DNA of 64,000 nt. Source: Hymenobacter chitinivorans DSM 11115 (GTDB lineage: Bacteria > Bacteroidota > Bacteroidia > Cytophagales > Hymenobacteraceae). A program made the translations under genes and the position numbers. A model generated the notes under the pieces. The model worked only from the letters and a program-made list of their open reading frames with translations, made no database searches and was not told the origin of the DNA. The stretch lies in NCBI RefSeq assembly GCF_002797555.1, contig NZ_PGFA01000001.1, positions 2,666,001 through 2,730,000 of the forward strand, read 5' to 3'. This document shows, piece after piece, positions 27,515 to 34,573 of the stretch (positions within the stretch are counted from its first letter, which is position 1; the number at the start of each line of letters is the position of its first letter).

Positions 27515-28921
27515 TCAGATAACGCCGGGCCGCTCAGCCCGCAATTCCTCCAACCGGGCCAGTTTTTCCGGGTCGCGGTAAAAGATGTTCATCGTCTCGA
27601 AGGGAACAATCTTCAAATCCTTGCTCACGATGTGGACGCAGGACTTCTTCACGGCCCGCACGTCGAAGTTCCAGGCGTCCATAAACTGGAGAATAATGAC
27701 CCGGAACAGGTTTTCGTAGCTCAGGTTGGGCGCCGACACTTGGGGCAGGCAGCAAAGCAGCTGGTTGAGGTCGGGCACCACGGTATCGACGGTATTGGCG
27801 GTGCTGAAGAGCTTGAGCATGTGCTGGCGCAGGCGCGGGTCCCGCTCGTAGACGATGGTGTTGCTGCTATTGGTGAGCAGCTCGGCCGGGTCGATGTAGC
27901 GGGTCAGGGGGTAGACCTCGCCTTCCAGCTTGAGGGCGTAGGCCATGGCCAGCGCGTCGGGGTTGCAGGGCACGGGCAGCAAATCGGCAGCCGTGAAGAC
28001 CGGGCTCTGGGCAATGATGCCCTGACGCACTTCGGTGAGCGAAAACGAATCGGTTTCGGGGTTGAAGTTGTCGAGGCGGCCTGCGGCCTGGGTGGGCTGA
28101 AACGTGACGCCCCGCACGCAGCGCTGCTTGAGGGCAAAATCAATGATTTCGCCCATTTCGTCGTCGTTGAGGCCCTTTTGCAGGGTCACGACCAGGGTGG
28201 TGCTCAGGTTGTACTTGTTCAGGTGCTCCAGGGCCTTCATGCGGACTTCGCGCAGGTCGCGGCCCCGCATCTGCAGCAGCACATTTTCCCGGAAGGAGTC
28301 GAACTGCAAATACACCTCGAAAGCCCCGGCGTAAGTAGCCAGCCGGGCCACGAATTCCTCGTCCTTGGCCAGGCGCACGCCGTTGGTATTCACCATCAGG
28401 TGCTTGATGGGCTTGCGCTTGCACATGTCCAGAATTTCCCAGAACTGCGGGTGCAGCGTGGGCTCCCCACCCGAAATCTGCACCACGTCGGGCTCCCCTT
28501 CGTTGAGCACCAGCACGTCAATCATGGCCTCGACTTCCTCCAGGGTGCGGTGCCGGCCGTGGTGGGGGCTGCTTTCGGCGTAGCAGGTGGGGCAGGTCAG
28601 GTTGCAGCGGTCCGTTATTTCAATGACCGTGAGGCACGAGTGCTGCTCGTGGTCGGTGCAGAGGCCGCAGTCGTAGGGACAGCCGTAGTGGGTGGCGGTG
28701 TTGAAGCGGCGGGGCGTTTCGCTGGGCTTCACGTAGTTGCGGATGCTCTTGTAGTACTCTACGTCGGTGGCAATGCGCACCTTTTGGCGGCCGTGGGTGG
28801 GGCAGCGCTTGAGCATGAACACCTGCCCGTCCTCGAAGACAATTTTGGCCTCGATACGGCGCAGGCAGTGCGGGCACAGGCTCAAGGTGAAGTCGTAGTA
28901 AGTATAAGGGCGTTCGGGCAT
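27515..28921 (-). CDS. Radical SAM enzyme of the Tes/MJ0619-like (lipid C-C coupling) family
   Basis: The 468-aa enzyme carries the radical SAM motif CNLTCPTC (Cys106, 110, 113) and SGGEPTLHP. Extra cysteines match the Tes/MJ0619 pattern: a rubredoxin-like pair CPHC (16, 19) with RCPTHG (40), the block HYGCPYDCGLCTDHEQHSC (81, 85, 88, 96), and C-terminal cysteines LLCCLP (390, 391) and SCVHIV (428) followed by PFETMNIFYRD. Studied relatives, archaeal tetraether synthase and bacterial membrane-spanning-lipid synthases, join unactivated lipid tails using several iron-sulfur clusters. Here the substrate is unknown. It heads the cluster with three small membrane proteins (gaps 6, 2, 11 bp) and follows a secreted protein by 21 bp. 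Family call fairly strong, reaction inferred. Confidence 0.78.
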   Translation of the reverse strand: MPERPYTYYDFTLSLCPHCLRRIEAKIVFEDGQVFMLKRCPTHGRQKVRIATDVEYYKSIRNYVKPSETPRRFNTATHYGCPYDCGLCTDHEQHSCLTVIEITDRCNLTCPTCYAESSPHHGRHRTLEEVEAMIDVLVLNEGEPDVVQISGGEPTLHPQFWEILDMCKRKPIKHLMVNTNGVRLAKDEEFVARLATYAGAFEVYLQFDSFRENVLLQMRGRDLREVRMKALEHLNKYNLSTTLVVTLQKGLNDDEMGEIIDFALKQRCVRGVTFQPTQAAGRLDNFNPETDSFSLTEVRQGIIAQSPVFTAADLLPVPCNPDALAMAYALKLEGEVYPLTRYIDPAELLTNSSNTIVYERDPRLRQHMLKLFSTANTVDTVVPDLNQLLCCLPQVSAPNLSYENLFRVIILQFMDAWNFDVRAVKKSCVHIVSKDLKIVPFETMNIFYRDPEKLARLEELRAERPGVI

Positions 28922-28942
28922 GGAGGAGGAGCAGGATTCGAC

Positions 28943-29494
28943 CTACGGAATAATGGTGATGGACTTAATTATTGCCCGGAACTCAGGTTCACATTGCGCA
29001 AACACGTCGGTGGTCGAGTCAAAGATGGCCTGAACACCCACATTGTTGTGCACCAGATACACGACGTAAGCGGTATGCTCTACTGACCCGGCATCAAAAT
29101 ACTGGAGCTTGTAGCCCTGCATTCGTTTGTCCGGAATAAGTCCATCTTTCTCGCCGGGCCGATAAGAATCTACCACACGAGGCGTACGGACATCCGGTGA
29201 TTCTCCGGTAGTGAGTCCATCCAACAACTCAGCGCTAAACTCTTTCAGGCTGACGGAAGCTGGTATTTCCTCCAGCTGAAAGGCCACATTAGGAATAACT
29301 GACCGGCCGGTCTTATCCTGGATAGGACTGCGCTTTGAGAGGTACAGCAGCCGCTCACCCTGCACCTGTCTGTCGAAGGTTGAATAAGTGGCGGGAAGCG
29401 TCAACGCCAAGTTTGCCTCAGGCAGCAAAACCTGACTTTGGGCTTTTACACTACCCATCAGCATAAAGCCGAGCAAGATTAAGAGGTTTTGCAT
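28943..29494 (-). CDS. Secreted protein of unknown function in the radical SAM operon
   Basis: The 183-aa protein, taken from the ATG at 29494, has a signal peptide (MQNLLILLGFMLMGSVKAQS, cleavage at about 18-20). The mature part alternates strands and helices: LALTLPATYSTFDRQVQGER, SVSLKEFSAELLDGL and a final AIIKSITIIP. It resembles small exported proteins of Bacteroidota that have no assigned function. Its start is 4 bp after the stop of a truncated Lgt-like reading frame (29499-29681), and it ends 21 bp before the radical SAM gene, so it sits in that operon. AT content is higher than in most neighbours. Confidence 0.65.
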   Translation of the reverse strand: MQNLLILLGFMLMGSVKAQSQVLLPEANLALTLPATYSTFDRQVQGERLLYLSKRSPIQDKTGRSVIPNVAFQLEEIPASVSLKEFSAELLDGLTTGESPDVRTPRVVDSYRPGEKDGLIPDKRMQGYKLQYFDAGSVEHTAYVVYLVHNNVGVQAIFDSTTDVFAQCEPEFRAIIKSITIIP

Positions 29495-29498
29495 TGCC

Positions 29499-29681
29499 TT
29501 ATGTAGTTTGACCAGCCTCAACTGCTGCCGAATCCCGCCCAAACAGCCACCCGTAATATCCCAGTCCCGCCACGCAGGCCCACTGAATAGCCGTGAGGCC
29601 CCAGCCACTCGGGGCCGGTGTGGGTTTGATGAACTCGACCAGCAAGCGGAACAGCCGGTAACCTACCATAAAAAACCGGAA
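29499..29681 (-). pseudogene. 3'-end remnant of the Lgt-like gene
   Basis: The 149 bp at 29533-29681 match 30801-30949, inside the intact Lgt-like gene, with about five mismatches (roughly 97%) in the same orientation. The reading frame is preserved (FFMVGYRLFRLLVEFIKP through GYYGWLFGRD), then differs from the intact gene, continuing SAAVEAGQTT to a TAA at 29499-29501. That stop is 4 bp before the ATG of the secreted protein gene, a normal operon spacing. Upstream, the match stops abruptly and an in-frame stop appears at about 29687. The likely reading is that this was the original 3' end of the Lgt-like gene, and DNA between 29682 and 30800 was inserted, bringing a substitute 3' end. Confidence 0.82.
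29533..29681 (-). repeat. Direct repeat, left copy (149 bp)
   Basis: About 97% identical to 30801-30949 and in the same orientation. Bounds the inserted segment on its left. Confidence 0.93.
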
Positions 29682-29866
29682 GCGTTAGCCTTGAAGGCAA
29701 GTTTGGTCTTTTTTGGCGAGCCAGGGTAAAAGCTGGCCTAGCGGAAGACCAACTCATGAGATAAAAAAGCCAATCTTTGAATAGCTACTTCTATTATGCA
29801 CACCGCATTGCAGTAAGCAAGGCTTGCTCTCGAACCCAATTTATGCTTATGGATAACGCTTTACTG

Positions 29867-30703
29867 ATGCGTGTCGGGTACCGTCGAATACTGGTAGGAG
29901 CAGCCCTTGCAATGGCAGCAGTACTCACGGGCTGCGAAAACCGCAAGCCAGTTACCACCGCTGAAACTACCGCGGCAGCTCCTACCCCGCCGCCGTCATC
30001 CGTTAGTATCCCGGCCAAACCGGCCTTGGCAACGGCCAGAGAAGATGCACCGGATTCAGCTTCGGGCGACGTAGCGGCGTTGCACGAGCCGTTTGAAGAG
30101 AATAAGCTGGTAGCGCCGGGTTTGTCAATCAAGATAAAATCTATTCCGGCAGCGGTTAATGCCATTGTTAAAGATCCATTCGATATCAAGGTAACCTTCG
30201 CCATCATTCAGAATAAGCAGATTATCTATCAGGATACGGCAGATGCCATGACGTATGATTTTTCGGAGGAATCAGCCACGCAAGCGCTATATCCCCTGTG
30301 GATGCCAACCGGGCAGGGCAGCGGCGAGCTACTCGTAGCGTTCGACAACCGGCCGTCCAAAGAGCTGGCCCGGCGTTTTGTTATCGTCAAAAGCCAGGTA
30401 GTAAAAATTGATACGCTGCCCGTTTTTGATGCTGCGGCAAAAGATTGGGACCAAGACGGCAAACGGGAATTGGCCGGAGCAATGGGCTACAGCGAAACCT
30501 GGGATGACCCGCAGGGAAAAGCGCGTATTACGTACGACCCCACGCTGTATTATGAGGTTCGCCCTACCGGCTTGGTGCTGGATTCTGCCTTAACCAAGCA
30601 AAAAGTACGGGCAGAATACGGCGTATTCCTGGGCTTCAAGTCGTCCCAAACACCTGGCATCCTAATAAGCAAACTACCCAAAAGCAGCCCCAAACGTCAG
30701 TAG
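29867..30703 (+). CDS. Lipoprotein of unknown function on the inserted segment
   Basis: The 278-aa protein from ATG 29867 has a lipoprotein signal MRVGYRRILVGAALAMAAVL then TGC, lipobox Cys at about 23. An alternative ATG at 29843 would add eight residues. A Thr/Ala/Pro linker (to about 60) precedes a beta-rich domain, with FDIKVTFAIIQNKQIIYQDT and RRFVIVKSQVVKIDTLPVFD as typical strands. Asp-rich DWDQDGKRELAGAMG at about 196 looks like a calcium-binding-type loop (D-x-D-x-D-G family). No family recognised. It is on the opposite strand to both flanking genes and less GC-rich, and lies exactly in the segment bounded by the 149-bp direct repeats, so it was probably acquired. Confidence 0.62.
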   Translation: MRVGYRRILVGAALAMAAVLTGCENRKPVTTAETTAAAPTPPPSSVSIPAKPALATAREDAPDSASGDVAALHEPFEENKLVAPGLSIKIKSIPAAVNAIVKDPFDIKVTFAIIQNKQIIYQDTADAMTYDFSEESATQALYPLWMPTGQGSGELLVAFDNRPSKELARRFVIVKSQVVKIDTLPVFDAAAKDWDQDGKRELAGAMGYSETWDDPQGKARITYDPTLYYEVRPTGLVLDSALTKQKVRAEYGVFLGFKSSQTPGILISKLPKSSPKRQ

Positions 30704-30748
30704 TTGCCGAAACGAGGACTTATACTTAATAAGTAGCAGATAACCAGT

Positions 30749-31531
30749 CTAGCTGTAGGTTTCTGGCTCGGGCAGATGTGGCTTTTTGCTTAAACCAACG
30801 TCCCGCCCAAACAGCCACCCGTAATACCCCAGCCCCGCCACGCAGGCCCACTGAATAGCCGTGAGGCCCCAGCCACTCGGGGCCGGTGTGGGCTTGATGA
30901 ACTCGACCAGCAAGCGGAACAGCAAGTAACCTACCATAAAAAACCGGAACCGCCAGCCGTCAGGCAGCGGCCGGCGGCGCTCCAGCAGCCAGAGCCCGGC
31001 ACCCAGTAGGAGCAGCCAGCCGATTTCGTAGAGGTTGGTGGGGTGGCGCGGGATTCCGTCGCCGAAGTTGATGCCCCAGGGCAGGGCCGCCGGCGTGCCG
31101 AAGGTGCCGTCGGTGAGGCCGGCCAGGTGGCAGCCCACCCGGCCCAGGCTCATGCCCACGATAATGGGAAACACCATCAAGTCACCGCTGGAGCTGGTGA
31201 CGCCGAGGTGCTTTTTGGTCAGCTCCACCCCGATCAAGCCCCCGAGCAGGCCGCCCACGATAGTTTTATTGGTGAAGTAGTACAGCCAGCCGCCGGGCGG
31301 GTGCCAGAGCAACTCCGGGTGCTCGAGCAGGCCCAGCACCCGGGAGCCCAGCAGCGCCCCGGCCGCGCAGCCCACGAAAATCCAGAGCCGGTGGTCGTCC
31401 GAAATCAAGTCGTGGGTGCGGGCGCGCAGGCGCTGGTAGAACCGGTAACCCAGGGAGTAGGCCAGCACCTCGAAGAGCAGGTGCACCGGCAGCACCAGCG
31501 GCCCCAGGGCGAGTTGGACGGGGTAAGTCAA
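30749..31531 (-). CDS. Lgt-family membrane protein lacking the canonical catalytic His
   Basis: Polytopic protein of 260 aa in the prolipoprotein diacylglyceryl transferase family, about seven helices. Kept motifs: GMSLGRVGCHLAG at about 130 (the G-x-GR-x-x-x-x-x-x-G block), RHPTNLYEI, and VGYLLFRLLVEFIKP. But the family's HGGL block reads IVGGLLGG here (Val92 where His is expected), and the N-G-E of the signature is absent, so ordinary Lgt activity is doubtful. The start is a TTG at 31531, directly beside a heptamer repeat; no better start exists upstream. Before the insertion it probably led straight into the secreted protein and radical SAM genes. It is most likely a lipid-handling paralogue, not the housekeeping lgt. 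Confidence 0.75.
   Translation of the reverse strand: MTYPVQLALGPLVLPVHLLFEVLAYSLGYRFYQRLRARTHDLISDDHRLWIFVGCAAGALLGSRVLGLLEHPELLWHPPGGWLYYFTNKTIVGGLLGGLIGVELTKKHLGVTSSSGDLMVFPIIVGMSLGRVGCHLAGLTDGTFGTPAALPWGINFGDGIPRHPTNLYEIGWLLLLGAGLWLLERRRPLPDGWRFRFFMVGYLLFRLLVEFIKPTPAPSGWGLTAIQWACVAGLGYYGWLFGRDVGLSKKPHLPEPETYS
30801..30949 (-). repeat. Direct repeat, right copy (149 bp), within the Lgt-like gene
   Basis: Right copy of the repeat. It encodes residues FFMVGYLLFRLLVEFIKP to WLFGRD of the Lgt-like protein. Confidence 0.93.
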
Positions 31532-31587
31532 GGTTAGTTGTTGGTTGTTGGTTGTTGGTTGTTGGTTGTTGGTTGTTGGTTGTTAGG
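31532..31587. repeat. Heptanucleotide repeat (TTGTTGG)n next to the Lgt-like start codon
   Basis: About seven tandem TTGTTGG units, imperfect at the ends, lying within 1 bp of the TTG start of the Lgt-like gene, in its leader or promoter. Slippage could change spacing there. Confidence 0.88.
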
Positions 31588-31634
31588 CCAGCCGTTGACC
31601 AGTGGGACGGCAAGTACGGAAGTTTTAGAAAGCC

Positions 31635-31666
31635 AAAGCCCCTTGCCGTGAATGACAAGGGGCTTT
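31635..31666 (-). terminator. Hairpin terminator after the SDR gene
   Basis: Perfect 11-bp stem AAAGCCCCTTG with complement CAAGGGGCTTT, 10-nt loop, T-rich on both sides. It lies 120 bp past the stop of the SDR gene in its direction of transcription. Confidence 0.75.
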
Positions 31667-31732
31667 TCTCGGCAGCCGTTGGCAGCCCCGATGGGTTACA
31701 ATGCGGAGCGGCGGGAGCCGACGTATAACGAC

Positions 31733-31785
31733 CTAACAACTGACAACTGACAACTGACAACTGACAACTAACAACGAGCAACTAA
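31733..31785. repeat. Heptanucleotide repeat (CAACTGA)n
   Basis: Five to six tandem CAACTGA/CAACTAA units just beyond the SDR stop at 31787. It is an imperfect inverse of the TTGTTGG repeat 150 bp away, so the two bracket the hairpin at 31635. Confidence 0.85.
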
Positions 31786-31786
31786 A

Positions 31787-32821
31787 CTACTCGTTGTTTT
31801 CCGCAGCGGCCTTGCGGGTGAGAATCGTCAGCGGGGAGCGGCTGACGGCCGATTCGCTTTCGTAGCCGGTGCGGCGCAGGTTGGCGGCCGGACTGTCGCC
31901 GGTGGCGGGCAGGGCGCGGTTGAGCCAGCTCAGAATATCGGTGGTGGTGCCGGGCAGCAGCCCGTGGAAGGCAGCCAGCAGCTTGGCTGGCAACGAGAGG
32001 ATAACTTCGCCGTCGCCGCGGCGGCAGGCGTTCCAGATCTGGCGGGCGGCCTGGTCGGCGCTCATCGTGAGGCCGGGCAGGGAATCGGCGACGCTAAACC
32101 AGGCGTACTCCTGCTGCTGCTGGCCCTTGACCATGGCGTGGCCGGGGCTGCCGGTGCGCATCAGGCCGGGGCACACGGTTGTGACGCTGATGTCGTACTG
32201 CTTGAGCTCGGCCCGGAAGCCTTCCGAGAGGCCCACCAGGGCAAACTTGCTGGCGCTGTAGGGCATCAGGTGGGGCAAAGCTACTTTGCCGCCCAGGGAC
32301 GAGATATTGACGATGCGGCCCGCCCCGCGGCGGCGCATGCTGGGCAGCACGGCGTACATGGCGTGCAGCGGGGCCCAGAAATGCAGGTTCATGGATTCCT
32401 CGTAGTCGCGCACGTCCATGTTTTCGAGCGGGCCGCCGAGGATGATGCCGGCGTTGTTGATGAGCACGTCGATGGGGCCCAGGCGGGTTTCGACTTCGGC
32501 CACCAGGGCCCGCACTTCGGCCTCGTTGGTAATATCGTGGGAGAGGGTCAGCACGTCGGCTTCGGCGGCCCCGCAGGCCCGCAGGTCCTGGCGGGCGCGC
32601 TCCAGCTCGTCGGCGTCGCGGGCGCAGATGGCCACCCGGGCGCCTTCCACCACGGCCTGCCGGGCCAGCACCAGGCCCAGGCCGCGGGAGCCGCCGGTGA
32701 TGAGCACCACGCGGCCGTTGAGGTCGTAGGAGCCGCGGCGGTTGACGAACAGCGTGGCGGCGGCCATCAGAACGCCGGCGCCCGCGGCAGCCAGCCAGTT
32801 GTTTCGGGTTTGTCGCTTCAT
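31787..32821 (-). CDS. Membrane-anchored short-chain dehydrogenase/reductase
   Basis: NAD(P)-dependent SDR of 344 aa from the ATG at 32821. An N-terminal hydrophobic anchor (NNWLAAAGAGVLMAAATLFV) precedes the Rossmann fold: VVLITGGSRGLGLVLA for cofactor binding, DVLINNAGI, and the catalytic Ser in VNISSLGG with MPYSASKFALVG giving the Tyr-x3-Lys pair. A CPGLMRTGSPGH segment follows. After about 265, the C-terminal extension resembles that of family members acting on long-chain or lipid-like substrates, but the substrate is unknown. The ATG at 32821 is at the anchor start; the frame is open to 32935 but codes for an implausible extension overlapping the divergent promoter region. Confidence 0.87.
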   Translation of the reverse strand: MKRQTRNNWLAAAGAGVLMAAATLFVNRRGSYDLNGRVVLITGGSRGLGLVLARQAVVEGARVAICARDADELERARQDLRACGAAEADVLTLSHDITNEAEVRALVAEVETRLGPIDVLINNAGIILGGPLENMDVRDYEESMNLHFWAPLHAMYAVLPSMRRRGAGRIVNISSLGGKVALPHLMPYSASKFALVGLSEGFRAELKQYDISVTTVCPGLMRTGSPGHAMVKGQQQQEYAWFSVADSLPGLTMSADQAARQIWNACRRGDGEVILSLPAKLLAAFHGLLPGTTTDILSWLNRALPATGDSPAANLRRTGYESESAVSRSPLTILTRKAAAENNE

Positions 32822-33002
32822 ACCCTCTTGTAAGCAAACCCGGCCGGAAAGGTTACACGGCCGCCGGCCGCCGACGGGGCAAGAAATATTCAAGTGCCGC
32901 GTTATTGCCGCGGCCGGTGTCATTTTTGGCACCATCTTTACGTGGGCAAGGTTCTACCCCCACGACCTAACTGGCCTTGTTGCCCTGACTTTACGGATGA
33001 TC

Positions 33003-33503
33003 ATGAAACCCTCTTTGCTGGCCTCCCTCCTGCTTTCGGCGGCCGTAGCCCAGGCCCAGACGGCCCCCGTTAAAACCAAAACCAAGACCGAAGTAGCCGG
33101 TACGACGGTGAAAACCAAGGCCAAAACCACTGCCCCGGCCGCGGCTCCCAAACCCGCCCCCGCGCCGTCGGCCGAGAAGGTGGAAGCCAAGGCCAATGCC
33201 CTGACCGACAACATGCGCCAGGGCCTGAACCTGACCCCGGCCCAGACCGAGAAAGTGCGCCAGATCAACCTGACCAGCGTGCGCAACGTGGAAACGGCCC
33301 GCCTTCAGTACCGCGCCGACGTGCGCAAGCTCAACGCCGTAGTGGACGACATCGGGCAGTCGCGGCTGGCGATGCTGAAGGACGTGCTGGCTCCGGACCA
33401 GTTTGCCAAGTACCAGCGCAAGCGGGAGGAGAAAATGGGTGTGCCCAACGCCACCGGCGCCCAGGGCAACGCCGCCCCCGGCCTGCCCAGCCGCGACGAG
33501 TAA
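33003..33503 (+). CDS. Exported LTxxQ-motif protein (Spy/CpxP-like or DUF4890-like)
   Basis: The 166-aa periplasmic protein starts with a signal peptide (MKPSLLASLLLSAAVAQAQT, cleavage near residue 19), then a Lys/Thr/Ala/Pro-rich stretch to about 60. From about 65 it is helical, with LNLTPAQTEKVRQINLTSV carrying the LTxxQ motif and VLAPDQFAKYQRKREEKM as its second helical hairpin, the layout of Spy/CpxP-type periplasmic proteins. Those proteins act as chaperones or stress sensors. Such short LTxxQ proteins are common in Bacteroidota and mostly uncharacterised. An ATG two codons earlier (32997) is an equally possible start. A strong terminator follows the stop. Confidence 0.75.
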   Translation: MKPSLLASLLLSAAVAQAQTAPVKTKTKTEVAGTTVKTKAKTTAPAAAPKPAPAPSAEKVEAKANALTDNMRQGLNLTPAQTEKVRQINLTSVRNVETARLQYRADVRKLNAVVDDIGQSRLAMLKDVLAPDQFAKYQRKREEKMGVPNATGAQGNAAPGLPSRDE

Positions 33504-33519
33504 GCCTCCCGAAATTTGA

Positions 33520-33557
33520 AAAAAGCGGGGCCGCCTTTGAGGGTGGCCCCGCTTTTT
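33520..33557 (+). terminator. Rho-independent terminator
   Basis: Stem AAAAAGCGGGGCC with complement GGCCCCGCTTTTT and an 11-12-nt loop, followed by a run of eight T. Confidence 0.92.
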
Positions 33558-33664
33558 TTTGTGCGCTAAACGCAGCAGCAGGCCAACAAAACCGGCCTGG
33601 CGGAAGTTGTAGGGGCTTTGAGCGTCGGGGGCGAGGCTCCGATTTTACCAACAAGAGAGCTTAC

Positions 33665-34294
33665 ATGCAGCTTCACCTAGACAGCCTGATTTTCGATTTG
33701 GACGGCACCCTCTGGGACGCCACCGCCACCGTCGCCGAGGGCTTCCACCGGGCCCGGCAGCGGGTCGAGTACGTGACGCACGACGTGACCCTGGACCAGG
33801 TGCGGGCCGTGACCGGGCAGCCCTACCCGGTGGTGTACGAGCGGCTGTTTCCGGAGCTGAGCCCGGCGCAGCGGGAGGAATTCCGCCATATCTGCGCCGT
33901 GGAGGAGCTGCGCAGTGCCCGGGAGCGGGGCGGCGTGCCGTATCCGGTGCTGCGCGAGACGCTGGAGTATCTGCGGGGCAAGTACCGGCTCTTTATCGTC
34001 AGCAACTGCCAGACGGGGTACATTGAAGCGTTTCTGGACCACACCCAGACGGGCGAGTTGTTTGAAGGGCACCAGTGCTTCGGGACCAAAAACCTGCCCA
34101 AGGCCGATAATATCCGGGAAATTGTGGAGCAGTTTGGCCTGCAACAGCCGGCCTACGTGGGCGACACCGAGGGTGACCACAGCGCCTGCCGGGCCAACGG
34201 GCTGCCCTTCCTCTTTGCCGCCTACGGTTTCGGCACGGCCCCCGACTACGAGGCCCGACTCGACACCTTTGGCGACTTACGGCAGCTACTGTAG
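33665..34294 (+). CDS. HAD-superfamily phosphatase (phosphoglycolate-phosphatase-like)
   Basis: Cytosolic HAD hydrolase of 209 aa. Motif I is LIFDLDGTLWD (nucleophile Asp11, acid/base Asp13), followed by a helical cap (about 20-95). Motif II Ser is in LFIVSNCQTGY, the motif III Lys is in TKNLPKADNI, and motif IV is YVGDTEGDHSACRANG. All catalytic residues are present. The size and C1 cap fit the phosphoglycolate phosphatase/beta-phosphoglucomutase-like branch, and the WDA after the first motif is common in its Bacteroidota members. The substrate is not predictable. It ends 37 bp before the third repeat array, convergent with the TSUP permease. Confidence 0.86.
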   Translation: MQLHLDSLIFDLDGTLWDATATVAEGFHRARQRVEYVTHDVTLDQVRAVTGQPYPVVYERLFPELSPAQREEFRHICAVEELRSARERGGVPYPVLRETLEYLRGKYRLFIVSNCQTGYIEAFLDHTQTGELFEGHQCFGTKNLPKADNIREIVEQFGLQQPAYVGDTEGDHSACRANGLPFLFAAYGFGTAPDYEARLDTFGDLRQLL

Positions 34295-34330
34295 CGGGCC
34301 GTGGATTGGGGCAAAGGAGGTTCGCGGCGG

Positions 34331-34561
34331 GCGAATCGGGTTTCGTTTTGCTCGAATGCCGTTTTCGATTCCTCGAATCGGGGTTTGCCTGGCTCCACTG
34401 GTGGTTCGGGTCTCTCGAATCGAGTTTCGCTCGGCTCCACTGGTGTTTTGCTTCCCTCGAAGGGTGTTTTGCCTGGCTCCACGAGGGTTTTGCCTAGCTC
34501 GAAGGGTGTTTTGCTTCCCTCGAATGGTGTTTCGGGTTGCTCGAATGCAGGTGTGCCGATA
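34331..34561. repeat. 21-bp-period array, 11 units (TCGAAT/TCCACT anchors)
   Basis: Anchors lie at 34331, 34352, 34373, 34394, 34415, 34436, 34457, 34478, 34499, 34520 and 34541: exactly 21 bp throughout. Anchors are TCGAAT, TCGAAG, TCCACT or TCCACG; unit bodies share GGTTTTGC and GTGTTTTGC-like words, ending GCTTCCC or GCCTGGC. It lies between convergent 3' ends. Sequence is unrelated to the arrays at 6.2 and 18.5 kb, but the period is the same. The gap has no gene: reading frames through it are open only because the unit is a multiple of three. Confidence 0.92.
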
Positions 34562-34573
34562 CAGAGGTAGCCG

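Noticed and set aside
27476..29086. 536-aa open frame on the plus strand opposite the radical SAM gene
   Set aside because: High GC leaves antisense frames open. It is low in complexity, rich in His, Val, Gly and Gln, matches no family, and lies over a gene with clear motifs. The same holds for long antisense frames at 1057-2796, 6744-8615, 8688-11345, 42669-44711 and 49316-50773.
29518..29757. Open frame of 79 aa over the direct repeat
   Set aside because: It reads the Lgt-like remnant in the wrong frame; the frame matching the intact gene runs to the stop at 29499.
34301..34570. Open frame across array 3 coding for a seven-residue repeat
   Set aside because: A 21-bp unit has no frame preference, so several frames stay open on both strands. 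There is no start context, no conserved composition and no match to a repeat protein.
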